From NCBI GenBank assembly GCA_047967505.1, contig CM106541.1: a stretch of 64,000 bases of DNA; one strand, 5' to 3'. Of this stretch, positions 31,769-43,140 are shown one piece after another. The stretch's first letter is position 1, and the number at the start of each line of letters is the position of its first letter. The notes under the pieces are model-generated. The model worked only from the letters and a program-made list of their open reading frames with translations, did no database searches and had not been told where the DNA came from. A program made the translations under genes and the position numbers. Origin of the DNA: Dipteris shenzhenensis (Eukaryota; Polypodiophyta; Polypodiopsida; Gleicheniales).

Positions 31769-31998
31769 TGTTGAGAGATCACGCTCAACATCATGTTATC
31801 ATATTGGCATAGCACTAACCCAATAGAGAGCTATAAAGAAAAGGGTTAGATGCCCTAACCCTAACCCTAAATGGGTTTGTATATATTCTACATTTTCAAC
31901 TAAATCTAGTGTACATTTAGTCATTTGTGGTGTGCTCTCTAGTTGTGCCCTCTCTCCTCATCTCCATTCTTCCCCTCTCCCCGCTTCATATTTTGTCA
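31769..31998 (+). repeat. Copia-2 LTR (5' type), 230 bp
   Basis: It starts TGTTGAGAG and ends TATTTTGTCA. It contains CCCTAACCCTAACCCTAAA (about 31852-31870), then TATATATTCT and AGTGTACATTTAGTC, and a pyrimidine-rich end. The following aggtattagac is a decayed primer site. It belongs to the same family as the LTRs at 28415 and 35513. Confidence 0.8.
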
Positions 31999-34357
31999 AG
32001 GTATTAGACTTCCTTGCCTTTCGCTGAGGCATTGCGACCCTTGAGAGAGATTGAGAGATCGAGAGAATGAGAGCAATTGAGTGTTCTCTCACTTCCATTG
32101 AGTGATAGAGAATTTCCATCCATTGAGAGAATTTTCGTCCGTATTTTGTAAGAGGAGTTCATTTCTTTTGAGTGACTGTGATATATTCGACACCTTGTGA
32201 GGTAGATTTTTTCTGAGATTTTTCGTGAGGGAGAGATCTATTTTATGAGAGGGAATTTAGATCCTTGAGAGTACAAGAGACTCTATTCTCCTTACTCTTT
32301 TGCAAGAGAGAAACGGTATCGTGTTTTGATGAGAGATAGATAGGGAGAGAATAGACAACTTCCTATTCTAGCTCAAGAGAGAGGCCCTTCAAAGATATAC
32401 CTTGCCTAAAGCTAAGCTCCTATCTACAACTAAGCAGCTCCAAAGTTCACGGTAGCTCTACAATGACTCAGCCAGCAAGTTCAAGCTCTTCAACTACTGT
32501 AGGTGACACAACAAAAGCACAGTCGCACATGCATCTCCTTGCAACAGACTATTCGCACCGGCACCCCAACAAGCTCCCTTCAACAGCTGCTTCTCCATCA
32601 AAGAGCAATAGCACATTGCTCCAAGCCTCGCCATCGCCATATAACTCCATCATCAATGACTCTTATCAATACGACAAGGTCCACAGCACCCTGCTCCAAT
32701 GATCCGCGATAAGCTCCTCCATGATCACGGTAAACCACAGATCAACAAATGAGAAGGTGGGACCTGCAACCACGCACCAACACGTAGCTTCAACTTAAGT
32801 GCCCAGCGGCAACCCTCTTGTACTACTGAGTTTGCTACACCCACGGCTAGTAGCTCCGTCTGTCTCCTGCAACAACGTCCAAACAACCGACGAGCCAAAC
32901 TGCTGCTCTCCACCACCGATGACTTCTCCGATCTCCACAACGTTTGACTAGCCTCAACCATGCCTCAAAGCCACGGGCTACATATCCATGATGGACTGCA
33001 CTTAGCTCCCGCGACTCAGCCCACAATGCCATCGCTAGCTAGCTCCATCCAGCCATATCCAGGCACCTGCTTCTCCATGCTCCTTGTGCGAAGTGAGACC
33101 TCCAATCCACCCAACCTGGCTCCCGACTGATCAAATGACTAGACCTTGCTCCCAGCTCATCGAACGTAGTAGCACTTCAAGCTTCCTCAGGCTCCTACAC
33201 ATGCACTACTGCGACAATGTCTCCATTAGCTTCAGCGATGGACGTCTCATAGTAGTTGAATGGAATCTTCCTAGATTCTATCGAAATCTAGAAGATTCTG
33301 GTGTGGCCATCTCCTACTGATATGTGGCACACATGGGTCACCTTATCCACAGGGGAAACCTTCATCGACATAATCGACATCCTAGGAGCAGGTGCATCAT
33401 AGTATCGAACCATTCGGTGGTCTCCTTCCTGGCCATTTGTCACTTAGTCTCCAGCTCACGGGAGAAGCTCTGTACAGCCTTCGCCATCGCACGGCTGCTA
33501 TCTACACACAAGCCATCCAACGAGTTCTCCTAGGCTCCAAACATCATCCAAGCTCCATCAGCCTGCTGCAGAATGCCCAAGCGCAACGGAATAGCCAGCA
33601 AATGGCCAAGCCTCTAAGGCTCATAGCGACCACGAGACAACAGCCGATGCAGGCTCAACAATGACTGCTTCAATGCCTTCCCAGCCTCTGAGCAGCCGAA
33701 ACTGCACACCTCATGGCACCTCCAACAGCCAGCTTTGCTCCAACCGGCTCTCTAATGCCCAACGCCTCCTAGATGGGTCAAGCTTTGCAAGCTCTTCACT
33801 ATACCAGCACCGATGCCATCTCGGATAACATAGCCTTCTAGACCATCTCTTCACGGATTAGCTCCATCATAGTGCTCCACTGCCTTGCACATGGCTCCAA
33901 ACGCGAGCCAAGAGCTTCTATCTCCTACTCCATGATCAACGACTAGCACCAACCGAACAAGACGACGGAATTCAAGTCCGTCGACGGAATCAACAGATTC
34001 CGTTGGGATCTCTCAAAGATTTCGGTAGCCCTTCTATCGACACATGGTAGATAAGGGGCTACCCTTATCCCCTGATTGACCTCACCTTTGGTTATAAATT
34101 TGACATGTGGCAGCCGATTGCCATGTCATCACCTTATCTCCAACTGCCACGTCAGTAGCCCAATGAGGCTACCACATCATCAACTCATCTGATCTACCAC
34201 ATTACCCCTGCGAGCTCAGTAGGCCATGTCATCAACCACGTCAGTAGTCCATGTCACCTATGCCATGTCATCACTGACACATCATCAGTGCCACATCAAC
34301 ATTGCCATGTCATCAACCACATCATCATTGCCATGTCACCTTGCTGACATCATCATC
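31999..34357 (+). other. Leader-like block of copia-2
   Basis: About 2.3 kb with GAGAGA-rich sequence (32040-32350), then C/A-rich text full of CCAAC, AGCTCC and TCCAAGC phrases. Toward the end come arrays of TGCCACGTCA, CCATGTCA and CCACATCA (about 34100-34350). Short open frames occur on both strands, but none has a domain. Motifs parallel the element C leader (20.1-22.9 kb, opposite strand). Confidence 0.5.
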
Positions 34358-34437
34358 TGTGCTCTCTAGCTGTGCCCTCTCTCCTCATCTCCACTCTTCT
34401 CCTCTCCCCTCTTTATATTTTGTCATGGTATCAAGGC
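34358..34437 (+). repeat. LTR end fragment plus primer-binding site
   Basis: The last 68 bp of a copia LTR (TGTGCTCTCTAGCTGTGCCC ... TTTTGTCA, ending 34425) are followed by TGGTATCAAGGC (34426-34437), a tRNA-Met-like primer site. Its upstream part is missing and replaced by the leader-like block. Confidence 0.75.
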
Positions 34438-35425
34438 ATTACTATTGCACTTTTGTATGTAGATGATCTGATTGTGATAGGAAGCAAGGATAGCTTCATC
34501 AGAAAACTGAAACAAGACTTATCTACAAAGTTCGACATGAAAGATCTTGGACTTATGCATTATTGTCTTGGAATTGAGTTATGGAGAAATTCAGATAGCA
34601 CATTCATGAGTCAGCTCAAGTATGTTGACAGTATCCCGAAGAAGTTTCATATGGCAGATTGCAAGATTGCAGCCACTCCCATGGAACAGAGTTTGAAACT
34701 TACTAAAGATTCAGAAAAGCCTACAGTCAATGACAGATACTACAGGCAGCTCATTGGATCTCTTATATATCTGACAATCACACGGCCAGATATTTGTTAT
34801 GCAGTAAGCTCACTAGCACAATTTATGGCAAATCCAAAACAATCTCACTGGAATGCAGCCAAAAGAGTCTTGAGATACATCAGAGGTACAAGATAGTTTG
34901 GGATAGAATACAGAGGAAGTCATCCACGGTTGCATGGATACTGTGACAGTGACTATGCCAGAGATCATGAGACCAGGAGATCAACATAGGGATATGCATT
35001 TTTCCTTGGTCAAGGTGCTATATCATGGTTGTCAAACAAACAGCCAATTGTTTCTTTGTCTTCGACTGAAGCAGAATATAGGGCACTCACTACAGGTGCA
35101 TGTGAGGCTATATGGCTCAGAAGACTATTGTCGGAAACAGATTACTTTGATGAGTCAAAGCCAACAACAATATACTGTGATAATCAATCGGCTCAAGCAT
35201 TGGCCAAAAATCCAGTATATCACTCTAGGACAAAGCACATTGATATCAAAGAGCACTTCATCAAAGAAAGCATGTTACTTGGGGACATCACACTGCAACA
35301 TTGTGATAGCAAAGAAAATGTTGTAGACATCTTTACCAAACCACATGGTAAAGAGCTATTCGAGAAACACCGATTAGCTCTTGGTTTGAGGCAGAGGAAG
35401 GGCATTCCCATTAAAGGGGTGTGAT
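34438..35425 (+). pseudogene. Copia-3 RT C-terminus and RNase H, joined to primer site
   Basis: Copia pol begins abruptly at ITIALLYVDDLIVIGSKD (YVDD catalytic box) right after the primer site, so gag, protease, integrase and the first RT blocks are deleted. It continues TKFDMKDLGLMHYCLGIEL, YRQLIGSLIYLTITRPDICY, WNAAKRVLRYIRGTR, then RNase H (SLSSTEAEYRALTTGACEA, TIYCDNQSAQALAKNPVYH, VVDIFTKPHGKELFEKHRL) to TGA 35422-35424. In-frame stops at 34894-34896 and 34987-34989 disable it. Better preserved than copia-1. Confidence 0.9.
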
Positions 35426-35512
35426 GGAATGTAATGCTCAGTCCTTCTTTGATTCCCCAAAATCATCATCTTGAGGGAAGGCCTACTTCATGATGTTGAT
35501 CTTGAGGGAAGG

Positions 35513-35769
35513 TGTTCAGAGTTCACGCTCAACATCATGTGATCATGTGTGCATAGCACCATCACATGATCATATGTGCATAGCACTAAGCTTATAGAGT
35601 GCTATAAAGGAAAGGGTTAGATCCCCTAACCCTAACCCTAAAAGGATTTGTATATATTCTATTTTTTCAACTAAATCTAGTGTACAGCTAGTCATTTGTG
35701 GTGTGCTCTCTAGTTGTGCCCTCTCTCCTCATCTCCACTCTTCTCCTCTCCCCTCTTCATATTTTGTCA
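35513..35769 (+). repeat. Copia-3 3' LTR, 257 bp
   Basis: It starts TGTTCAGAG after a purine tract TTGAGGGAAGG (with a second copy about 37 bp upstream) and ends TATTTTGTCA. It contains a short internal duplication (gatcatgtgtgcatagcac and gatcatatgtgcatagcac), CCCTAACCCTAACCCTAAA (about 35624-35642), TATATATTCT and AGTGTACAGCTAG. Confidence 0.85.
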
Positions 35770-35962
35770 CATGTCCCAATTCATCATGGGTTAGATTATA
35801 ATCAATTTATGTATATTTCTTCTAATAAAGAGTTTCATGCCAAACGCTCATCCCCTTTCTCATGGATGTAATTCAATATTTCCATAATGTCATAGTCTTA
35901 CATGGGATATATGGGTATATTTTGCAGACCCATATCCATAGACCCATGTCCATGTAGATATC

Positions 35963-36003
<41 letters not shown>

Positions 36004-36240
36004 ATGAATTTAGGCCACTCAATCCCAATAATTCTTTCAAATAAATTTATCTCAAAGTATCAAACATATACATCAATTATCCATTATGGTGAAGATATGT
36101 CCACTTATGTCATCAAATCTATGCTACCAAAGGCATTAGTGCACTATGAATATGTGGTGAAATTAGGGGATTAGTTCATATACCTAAGGCATATTGGTCC
36201 ATATATTTTCTAGTCCTTGCTGCTAGACAACCCCCTAGAA
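35770..36240. other. No gene; (CA)n microsatellite
   Basis: AT-rich sequence with a (CA)n run at about 35970-36001. I see nothing else. Confidence 0.6.
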
Positions 36241-36755
36241 GTGTGTGTGTGTGTGTGGATTTAATAATCTTGTCAATAAATGAACCATACAATCGATTCA
36301 GTCATACAATAGCTTAACAACATTAACTAGAAATAATTTAGATATGGATAATAAATACTTGAAAAACTCAAATCAAGTTAAATTTCAAATGTATTATTAC
36401 AACAACCAAACCCCGGGTACGGTTACAAAAAATGAGTAAATAAGTGTCGAATCCATCAGGTAGTCCAGGATTTAAGGGCAGCGTCCACTTACCTACCACC
36501 ATCCAAATAGACCTTATGTTAGAACAGTATAGCTTAATTTTCGTAGACATGTAATGCCTATTTCCCCTGGCTTGTTATCGCTTTACCTAGGAACAAGAAC
36601 ATTCCTCCATATTCTAGGGTATAAAAGTATAATGATTTCACAAAGGAAAGCACTAATAAACAATGCATTAACTTTGTTTTAAAGAGAATGTACCAATATA
36701 GTAAATTTGCATTTAAAGAAGAAATTAATTTAAACTTTTGTGTGTGTGTGTGTGT

Positions 36756-36822
<67 letters not shown>
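36241..36822 (+). repeat. TG-bounded repeat R1, copy 1
   Basis: A core of about 480 bp (36259-36735) lies between (GT)n at 36241-36258 and a long (TG)n at 36738-36822. The core starts TTTAATAATC and contains GTCGAATCCATCAGGTAGTCC and CTTGTTATCGCTTTACCTAG. Copies 2-4 share this layout. No coding potential is seen. Confidence 0.8.
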
Positions 36823-36824
<2 letters not shown>

Positions 36825-37114
36825 ACCCCCAACCCAAAGGGTAAGACCGCATGGTGGGGAGTAAGCCCACCATGTGGAACTTACTCCCCACCTAATAGAA
36901 TGCTAAATGACTTTTGTACAATAGAAATGGATAAGTATGATAAGTGTGAAAAGTGTTTTTATAATAAGTAGTTACATACTCCAAATTCACAAGGGGTTGG
37001 ATCCAATGTTTCTACACAAGAGATCAATAGTTAGAAATCAAAGGAAAGAGTAGCCATTACTAAACTAAAAACCGATTGTATGGTAAAACCCAACCAAGGG
37101 CAAGTTGGGAGATC
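36823..37114. other. Spacer with 13-bp hairpin
   Basis: It contains GGTGGGGAGTAAG (36853-36865) and its perfect complement CTTACTCCCCACC (36880-36892) around a 14-nt loop. Otherwise AT-rich with no gene. Confidence 0.6.
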
Positions 37115-37612
37115 AATGTGTGTGTTTAGATTTAATAATCCGATCAATAAATGAACCATACAATCGATTCAGTCATACAATAGCTCAACAACATTAACAA
37201 AAAATAACTTTGATATGAAGAATAAATACTTGAAGAACTCAAATTAAGTTTAATTTCAAATGTATTACTACAACCAAACCCTGGTAGGGTTAGAAAAAAT
37301 GAGTAAATAAGTCTCAAATCCGTAAGGTAGTCCAAGCTCTAAGGTCAAGGTCCACTTACTTGCCTCCATCCAAATAAACCATATGTTAGAACAATATAGC
37401 TTAATTTGGGTAGACTAGTAATGCTTGTTTCTCCTGGCTTGTTAGCGCTTTACCTAGGAACAAGAACATCCCTCCAGATTCTAGCTTATAAAAGTATAAT
37501 GATTTCACAAAGGAAAGCACTAATAAATAATGTATTAACTCAGTTTTAAAGAAAATGTACCAATAGACAAAAGTTGCATTTAAAGAAGAAATTAATTTAA
37601 AAAGTTTTAATG
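37115..37612 (+). repeat. TG-bounded repeat R1, copy 2
   Basis: Closely similar to copy 1 through most of its length (TGAACCATACAATCGATTCA, GGTCCACTTAC, CTAGGAACAAGAACATCCC). It is entered by gtgtgtgtttag and leaves into the alternating purine-pyrimidine block at 37612-37825. Confidence 0.8.
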
Positions 37613-37825
37613 TATGTGTGTGTGTATGTGCACGCGCACGCACGCATGAGTGTGTGTGTCTGTATGTTTGCATTTTCACTGATCAAAATGTGTGTGTGTG
37701 TGTGTGTGCACGTGCACGCGTGCATGTGGGCATGTATGCATGTGCGTATGTGTGCGCATGCACACGTGTGTGTCCATGTGCGTGCGTGCATGCATGCACA
37801 CGTGCGTGTGTGTGTATGTGTGTTT
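37612..37825. repeat. Compound TG/CA microsatellite
   Basis: About 210 bp of alternating purine-pyrimidine DNA (TG, CG, CA, TATG steps), a classic Z-DNA-prone composition. The Cys-Val and His-Thr frames across it are artefacts. Confidence 0.9.
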
Positions 37826-38375
37826 AGATTAAAAAGTCCCATCAATAATTGAGCCATACAATTAATTCCATCAATTGGATAAAATGTAAAAAAGGAAAAC
37901 ATATAAGAAAAAAATGTTTGACACATCTAAGTTGAAAAATGCAACAATTAGAGTTTGCAAAAGTTTCGATCAAAATTAAGAATTTTAATAATATTGAGTT
38001 TGACAAACATAATATTGAAAAAAGATGTCGAATCCTTAGGCAGTATAGGTTCCGAGGTCGGGGTCCAGTTACGTGCCACCATCCAAAAAAACTAGGTGTT
38101 GTAACATCATAGTTACGTTTGGGTGGATAGGTAATGCATGTTTTCCCTAGCTTGTTATTGCTTTACTTAGGAATATAGACAACCACAGGGATTCTTAGAT
38201 ATTAAAAAAAAAATTAAGCCACAAGTGAAGTTCAAGTCACAAGTGGAGTAAGGAGCGAATGAGTGATTTCATGGGGGGTACATATAAGAATAATTCATAG
38301 TTGGGAAAGTGTGTGTGTGTGTGTGCTCGCATGCGCACATATGCACGTGCACTTCGCACACACGTGTGTGCGCAC
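37826..38375 (+). repeat. TG-bounded repeat R1, copy 3
   Basis: A more diverged copy (37828-38308), starting TTTAGATTAAAAAGTCCC and ending before (TG)n at 38309. It is the direct counterpart of the inverted copy at 58400-58865, with long shared stretches such as TTTGCAAAAGTTTCGATCAAA. Confidence 0.8.
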
Positions 38376-38990
38376 ATGGCTGATGTAAGAGTACATGCAC
38401 TTGCACACCTTATTTTGTGATCTCTATCTACATTGTAACTTCATTTTGTGTGAATTATTCACATGTACCACATAGGCCACTAGATTTGTTTTTCAATGTG
38501 TGTTTATCAAGCATTATATATATTTTTTCAAGCACTATATTTCATTGAATGTTGTGTTCTCAAGCACTATATTATGTTTATTCAAGCTTTATATTCCATT
38601 GAATCCTTAATATATATCATGCAAATGTTTTTTATTCCATTGTATTATTGCAACTTTGTACTAATACCGAACAACCAACACCATATGCAACTTTTAATCA
38701 TGATCAAGGATTATTTTCAGTAGTGGTGACTATCGACTACTATTGATGACAATAAGCCTAAATTTTTGGTGATAATATATCTTTTACTAGAAATAATTGC
38801 CCTATTAGCAATGGCAATGTCATAACAACCAATAGTAGTCATACCATTACCAAGCGGTAATCCACCATTTTCTAGGTAGCTATAATTGAAAGTTTTCCAT
38901 GCATGGTTGTGTTTGTTATTATGTGAGAATGTCATTCACCTACATAAATCAATATCAATGGCATGATTATGTAAATATTAAATCCCTAGT
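38376..38990. other. No gene; short TTCAAGCA repeats
   Basis: AT-rich sequence with four loose repeats of TCAAGCACTATAT...ATTGAAT (about 38508-38610). No gene is seen. Confidence 0.45.
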
Positions 38991-39700
38991 TACATTTAAA
39001 GTTATTGTTCTTCATATATCTCCTCACTGCTTCCTCTAGTTATTCAAGTACATCATCCAATTGCTCTATGTCTTTTGTTGGATTTTCCTACAAATCATCT
39101 CATTTTTTCGGATCATGAACATGGCATATAATTTCTTTTAATGAATATTTTTTAAAAATAACACTCTAATTATAGAGCATCTTCTTATTATTGAATCGTA
39201 TAATTTATTGCCTTCTTCTTATTTGTGTATCCAAAGGTATCCAATCTATGCCTTCTTCTTACCTGTGTATCCAATAAATATAGATTTTTTGCTTTTTTAT
39301 GTGAACTTTTTCTTTTGTCCTTGTGGATAGAGAATATGGTATTAGACACGATTGATTCATAGTGCCCATGCTTCCTCTATTATTCTACCTTTGAGTGCAT
39401 AGGTTGGTACTTGTAGTGAATAAAATACACTGTATGTTTAAAGCTTCTACCTAAAAACAAATACAAGTCCTAGTTCTATTAGATGCTACATGTACCATTA
39501 CTAATAGAACTAAGACTTGTAGTTGTTTTTACACTAAGACTTGCCACTATATTAATAATTAATTCTTTAACAAATAGGATAGGAAGGGATGCCAAGTTGG
39601 AATGAGGTTGGAATATGCGTGAGCTATGTAGTGTCTTCAAAACCTTTATGAGCTTTGGAGTTTGCACTACTAGTTCCCATGATGAGAGTTTCATTCTCTA
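38991..39700 (-). pseudogene. Heavily decayed copia integrase fragment
   Basis: The minus strand encodes FIGYTGKKKA (about 39287-39258), the conserved GY box at the end of copia integrase, preceded by YPQGQKKK-like text and followed by LYDSIIRR, near the KLYDP box. A long open piece at 39694-39479 may hold more of the integrase region but is hard to align. Frames change often. Confidence 0.45.
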
Positions 39701-40375
39701 TTAGGCAAAGTTAAGATTGAACGTATATTGGGATTTGAGAATAGATAATAGAAAAGAAGAATGGATAAGAATTTTAAAAGAAAACAGATATCAACTTGGT
39801 ATGGATTTTTTAAAATAAAAGTCCTATATATAGTGTGCTTTTCATTCTCCAAGATCTAGAATCAATTTATTAGGCAAATGGATGAAATCGGTCGTAGCCA
39901 TTTGTTGGTGAATCCTAGCGAATATACTACATATGAATAGCTTGCTAATTTGTAACTAATGCATTTCTCAATGGATTTTGATAAACTTGGGGTTTAAACT
40001 AATCTACATGTTTTGAGCTTGAATTTGAGATCAAAGCATTACACAATTGGCATCTTAAATGAGATTCTTAAATGATTTCAAATTCTATAATGATGAATCT
40101 TAGAGTATATAGGATATCAAAAATATTTTAAAAACAACAATTAATTGTTCTACACATACATGAAGCAATTGTTTAATTAAAAGTGCATTACTTGATCTTC
40201 CCACTAATCAAATGAGGCAACCAGTCATGAACCTTTGCTATGGTTTTAGGAGGTGTCCAATATTGTGCTATAATTGTGTACATACATTTGAGGGCACACT
40301 TAATAACATTTTCTAATTCTACTAGAAAGGAAAACTTTTTTTAAAAATGCACTCCACGCTTATGGAACAACTGCT
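39701..40375. other. No gene seen
   Basis: AT-rich sequence with no coding or repeat signal that I can support. Confidence 0.4.
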
Positions 40376-41860
40376 GTATTTTTGGCACTCATGTATGACG
40401 CGTGGTGAGAATAAAGGAAAAGCACATGCCCAACCATGCAAATGATATTCGATGGATATGATACTTTGCATCGGCGGACTTATAGTGGGTAAGATCAAGA
40501 CCCCTAAAAATTATCATACTGATTAGAGATAAACAAGTAGGTTTGATGCATATTCTTGAACACTCATGCATGATGCATGTTGAGAAAAAATGAAATATGC
40601 ATGTCCAACCATGCAAATGATACCCGATGGGTATGGTACTTGGTAAGGGATTTAAAGTGGGCAAGGTCAAGGACCGTGCATTGTGTCATACCCATCAAAG
40701 ACATGCATATAGCATAGAGGCATGTCGATGTATACTTTTTGGCACTCATGCAAGGCACACACTGAGAAATACGAAAATATGCATGCTCAACCATGAAAAT
40801 GATATCCAATTGGTATGCCACTTTGCATGGGACTTACAAGGTGTAAGATCAAGAATGTTTGAAATTATCATACCCATTAGAGACATGCAAATAAGATAGA
40901 ATTACCTGGATGCATATTTTTTAACACTCATGCGTGACACGTGGTGAGAAACAAGGAAATATGCAAACCCACATGCAAATGATATTCGATGGGTATGATA
41001 CTTTGCAAGGGACTTGAAGTGAATAAGATTAATGTTGCAAAATATCATACCCATCAAAGACATGCACATATGATAGAAGCCCCCTGATGCATATTTTTTA
41101 ACATTTATGCATGATGCTTGCTGAGAAACAAGGAAATATGCATGTCCAACCATGCAAATGATATCTAATGGTACGATACTTTGTACAAGACTTAATCATA
41201 CTCACATTAAGGCTTGTGAAAAGTACATACCCATTAGAGACACACACACACAGGGTAGAGACACATTGATGCATATATATTTTAATATTCATGCACGATG
41301 TGTGGTAAGAAATAAGGAAATGTGCATTCCTAATCATGAAAATGATATCCGATGGGTGTGATACTTTGCAAGTACATTAATATGATTAATATTACAGCCT
41401 GTGCAAGGGACTTGAAGTGAATAAGATTAATGTTGCAAAATATCATACCCATCAAAGACATGCACATATGATAGAAGCCCCCTGATGCATATTTTTTAAC
41501 ATTTATGCATGATGCTTGCTGAGAAACAAGGAAATATGCATGTCCAACCATGCAAATGATATCTAATGGTACGATACTTTGTACAAGACTTAATCATACT
41601 CACATTAAGGCTTGTGAAAAGTACATACCCATCGGAGACACACACACACAGGGTAGAGACACATTGATGCATATATATTTTAATATTCATGCACGATGTG
41701 TGGTAAGAAATAAGGAAATGTGCATTCCTAATCATGAAAATGATATCCGATGGGTGTGATACTTTGCAAGTACATTAATATGATTAATATTACATCCTGT
41801 GTAAAGTATGATACCCCTTCGAGATGCACACATAGATTAAAAGCATGTGGATGCATACTT
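40376..41860. repeat. Satellite-like tandem array, about 180-bp units
   Basis: The phrase (T)nGGCACTCATGYATGA...GAGAAACAAGGAAATATGCATG recurs at about 40382, 40553, 40739, 40922, 41099, 41285, 41497 and 41683, a spacing of 171-212 bp. Each unit also has a dyad: GATGGGTATGATACTTTGCA and, about 45 bp on, its approximate complement TGCAAAATATCATACCCATC. A 398-bp two-unit block (41006-41398) is repeated almost unchanged at 41404-41796. Two looser units follow at 42120-42400. Confidence 0.8.
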
Positions 41861-43140
41861 TTCAACCTAGCGGGGTGCACTACTAAGAAACCCTATGTAT
41901 CACATGCATTCAAGGAGTATTGAAAAGCCCCCAACTAAAATTTCCCCCCCCCAACAAAACAACCCCTCTTTACTTATGAATTAACAATTTTTTTTCTAAA
42001 GTCAAATTAAAAAACCCCTCTTGTTATTGTAATCCTATTAAATATTTTCCAAAAGTTGAATTAAAATACCCCTCTATTTGAATGCATGTGGTATAATAAA
42101 AGATTGTGGGGTGAAACCCCTGAGTTTTTAACACTCATGTATGATGTGCAGTGAGAAACAAGGAAATATGCATGCCCAACTAAGCAAATTATATTGCACG
42201 GATATGATACTTTTCATAGGCCTTAATGTGAGTAAGATTAAGGCCTACTACAAAGTATCATATCCATTGTAGATATACACATAGGCTAGAAGTACACCAA
42301 TCCATATTTTTTAACACTCATGCATGATTTGTGGTAAGAAAAAAGGAAACATGCATGCCAAACCATGCAAATGATATCCGATGGGTATAATACTTTGCAC
42401 TATGTATGGGTTTGATTGTCATGAGACTTTCTAAAGATCTTAAAAATGCGTAAGGTTCATATTGGCAAAGTTTAACAAGGATGTGACATCATTTGCTTCC
42501 AGGACCACCTTCTTGGATATGGCATGTACTGGGGTCTGTCCTTATGGATGGTGGAGCTCTTTTATAGTAGTACCAATGGAGAGATTGTTTGATCCAAGGT
42601 CTTCCCCATTCTGGCTGAATCCCGTGCATTCACCGTGTGGGTTTTGCATTGAGTAAAAGGAGGCCGGCACCACCGAATGTTCTGCCTAGATGCTTTTGCC
42701 AATATTCTTTGAACCATTAATTTTCTAGGAGCACTTGGCAATAGACCTCATGAGGCGCAGATGAGTCCTCATATTCGTTGTGCTTGCCTTCCCATGTTGC
42801 AAGATCAAAATTTTGTTGATGCCTTATGGGTAACCCTATTAGCCCCGGTTCATTAGCCCTGGTTCACATGTATGATAATCATTTTGCTGCTCGAAAACCT
42901 CTGTGTGCAGATCATCATATGACATGTACTTTTTTCAATTTGTGACAACACAATTACGTAGATTGTGAAGAAATTATGAATATATATGCTTGTATCATAC
43001 ATGTATGTATGGCATGGTTATGAAACTTTGTAAAGAAATTTCAATGACTAGTTTCTTTATACTTGTAATGTCTTACAAGGAGCATACATTATTTGTATAG
43101 TGGTTCATGTAATTTCTCTCATTTTTTAGCATGTACAATG
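41861..43140. other. Array edge and unassigned sequence
   Basis: Two further units of the satellite-like repeat (42120-42400) follow an A/T/C-rich gap. From 42400 to 43140 I see no recognisable gene; an open frame at 42462-42656 (begins MAKFNKDVTSFASR) could be a fragment but matches nothing I know. Confidence 0.4.

Noticed and set aside
31850-31872. Interstitial telomere (CCCTAA)n
   Set aside because: Only two to three units, always at the same place inside LTRs, so it is an LTR motif and not a telomere relic.
32463-33664. Short plus-strand frames in the copia-2 leader as genes
   Set aside because: Several overlapping short frames with Ser/Gln/Pro bias, no domain, in a block that behaves as an untranslated leader.
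36738-36971. Cys-Val and His-Thr repeat proteins across TG/CA runs (also 37.6-37.9 and 46.85-47.2 kb)
   Set aside because: Direct translations of dinucleotide microsatellites.
40376-42400. CRISPR-like array of spaced repeats
   Set aside because: The unit is a diverged tandem repeat of about 180 bp in plant DNA, with no short identical repeats, unique spacers or cas genes.
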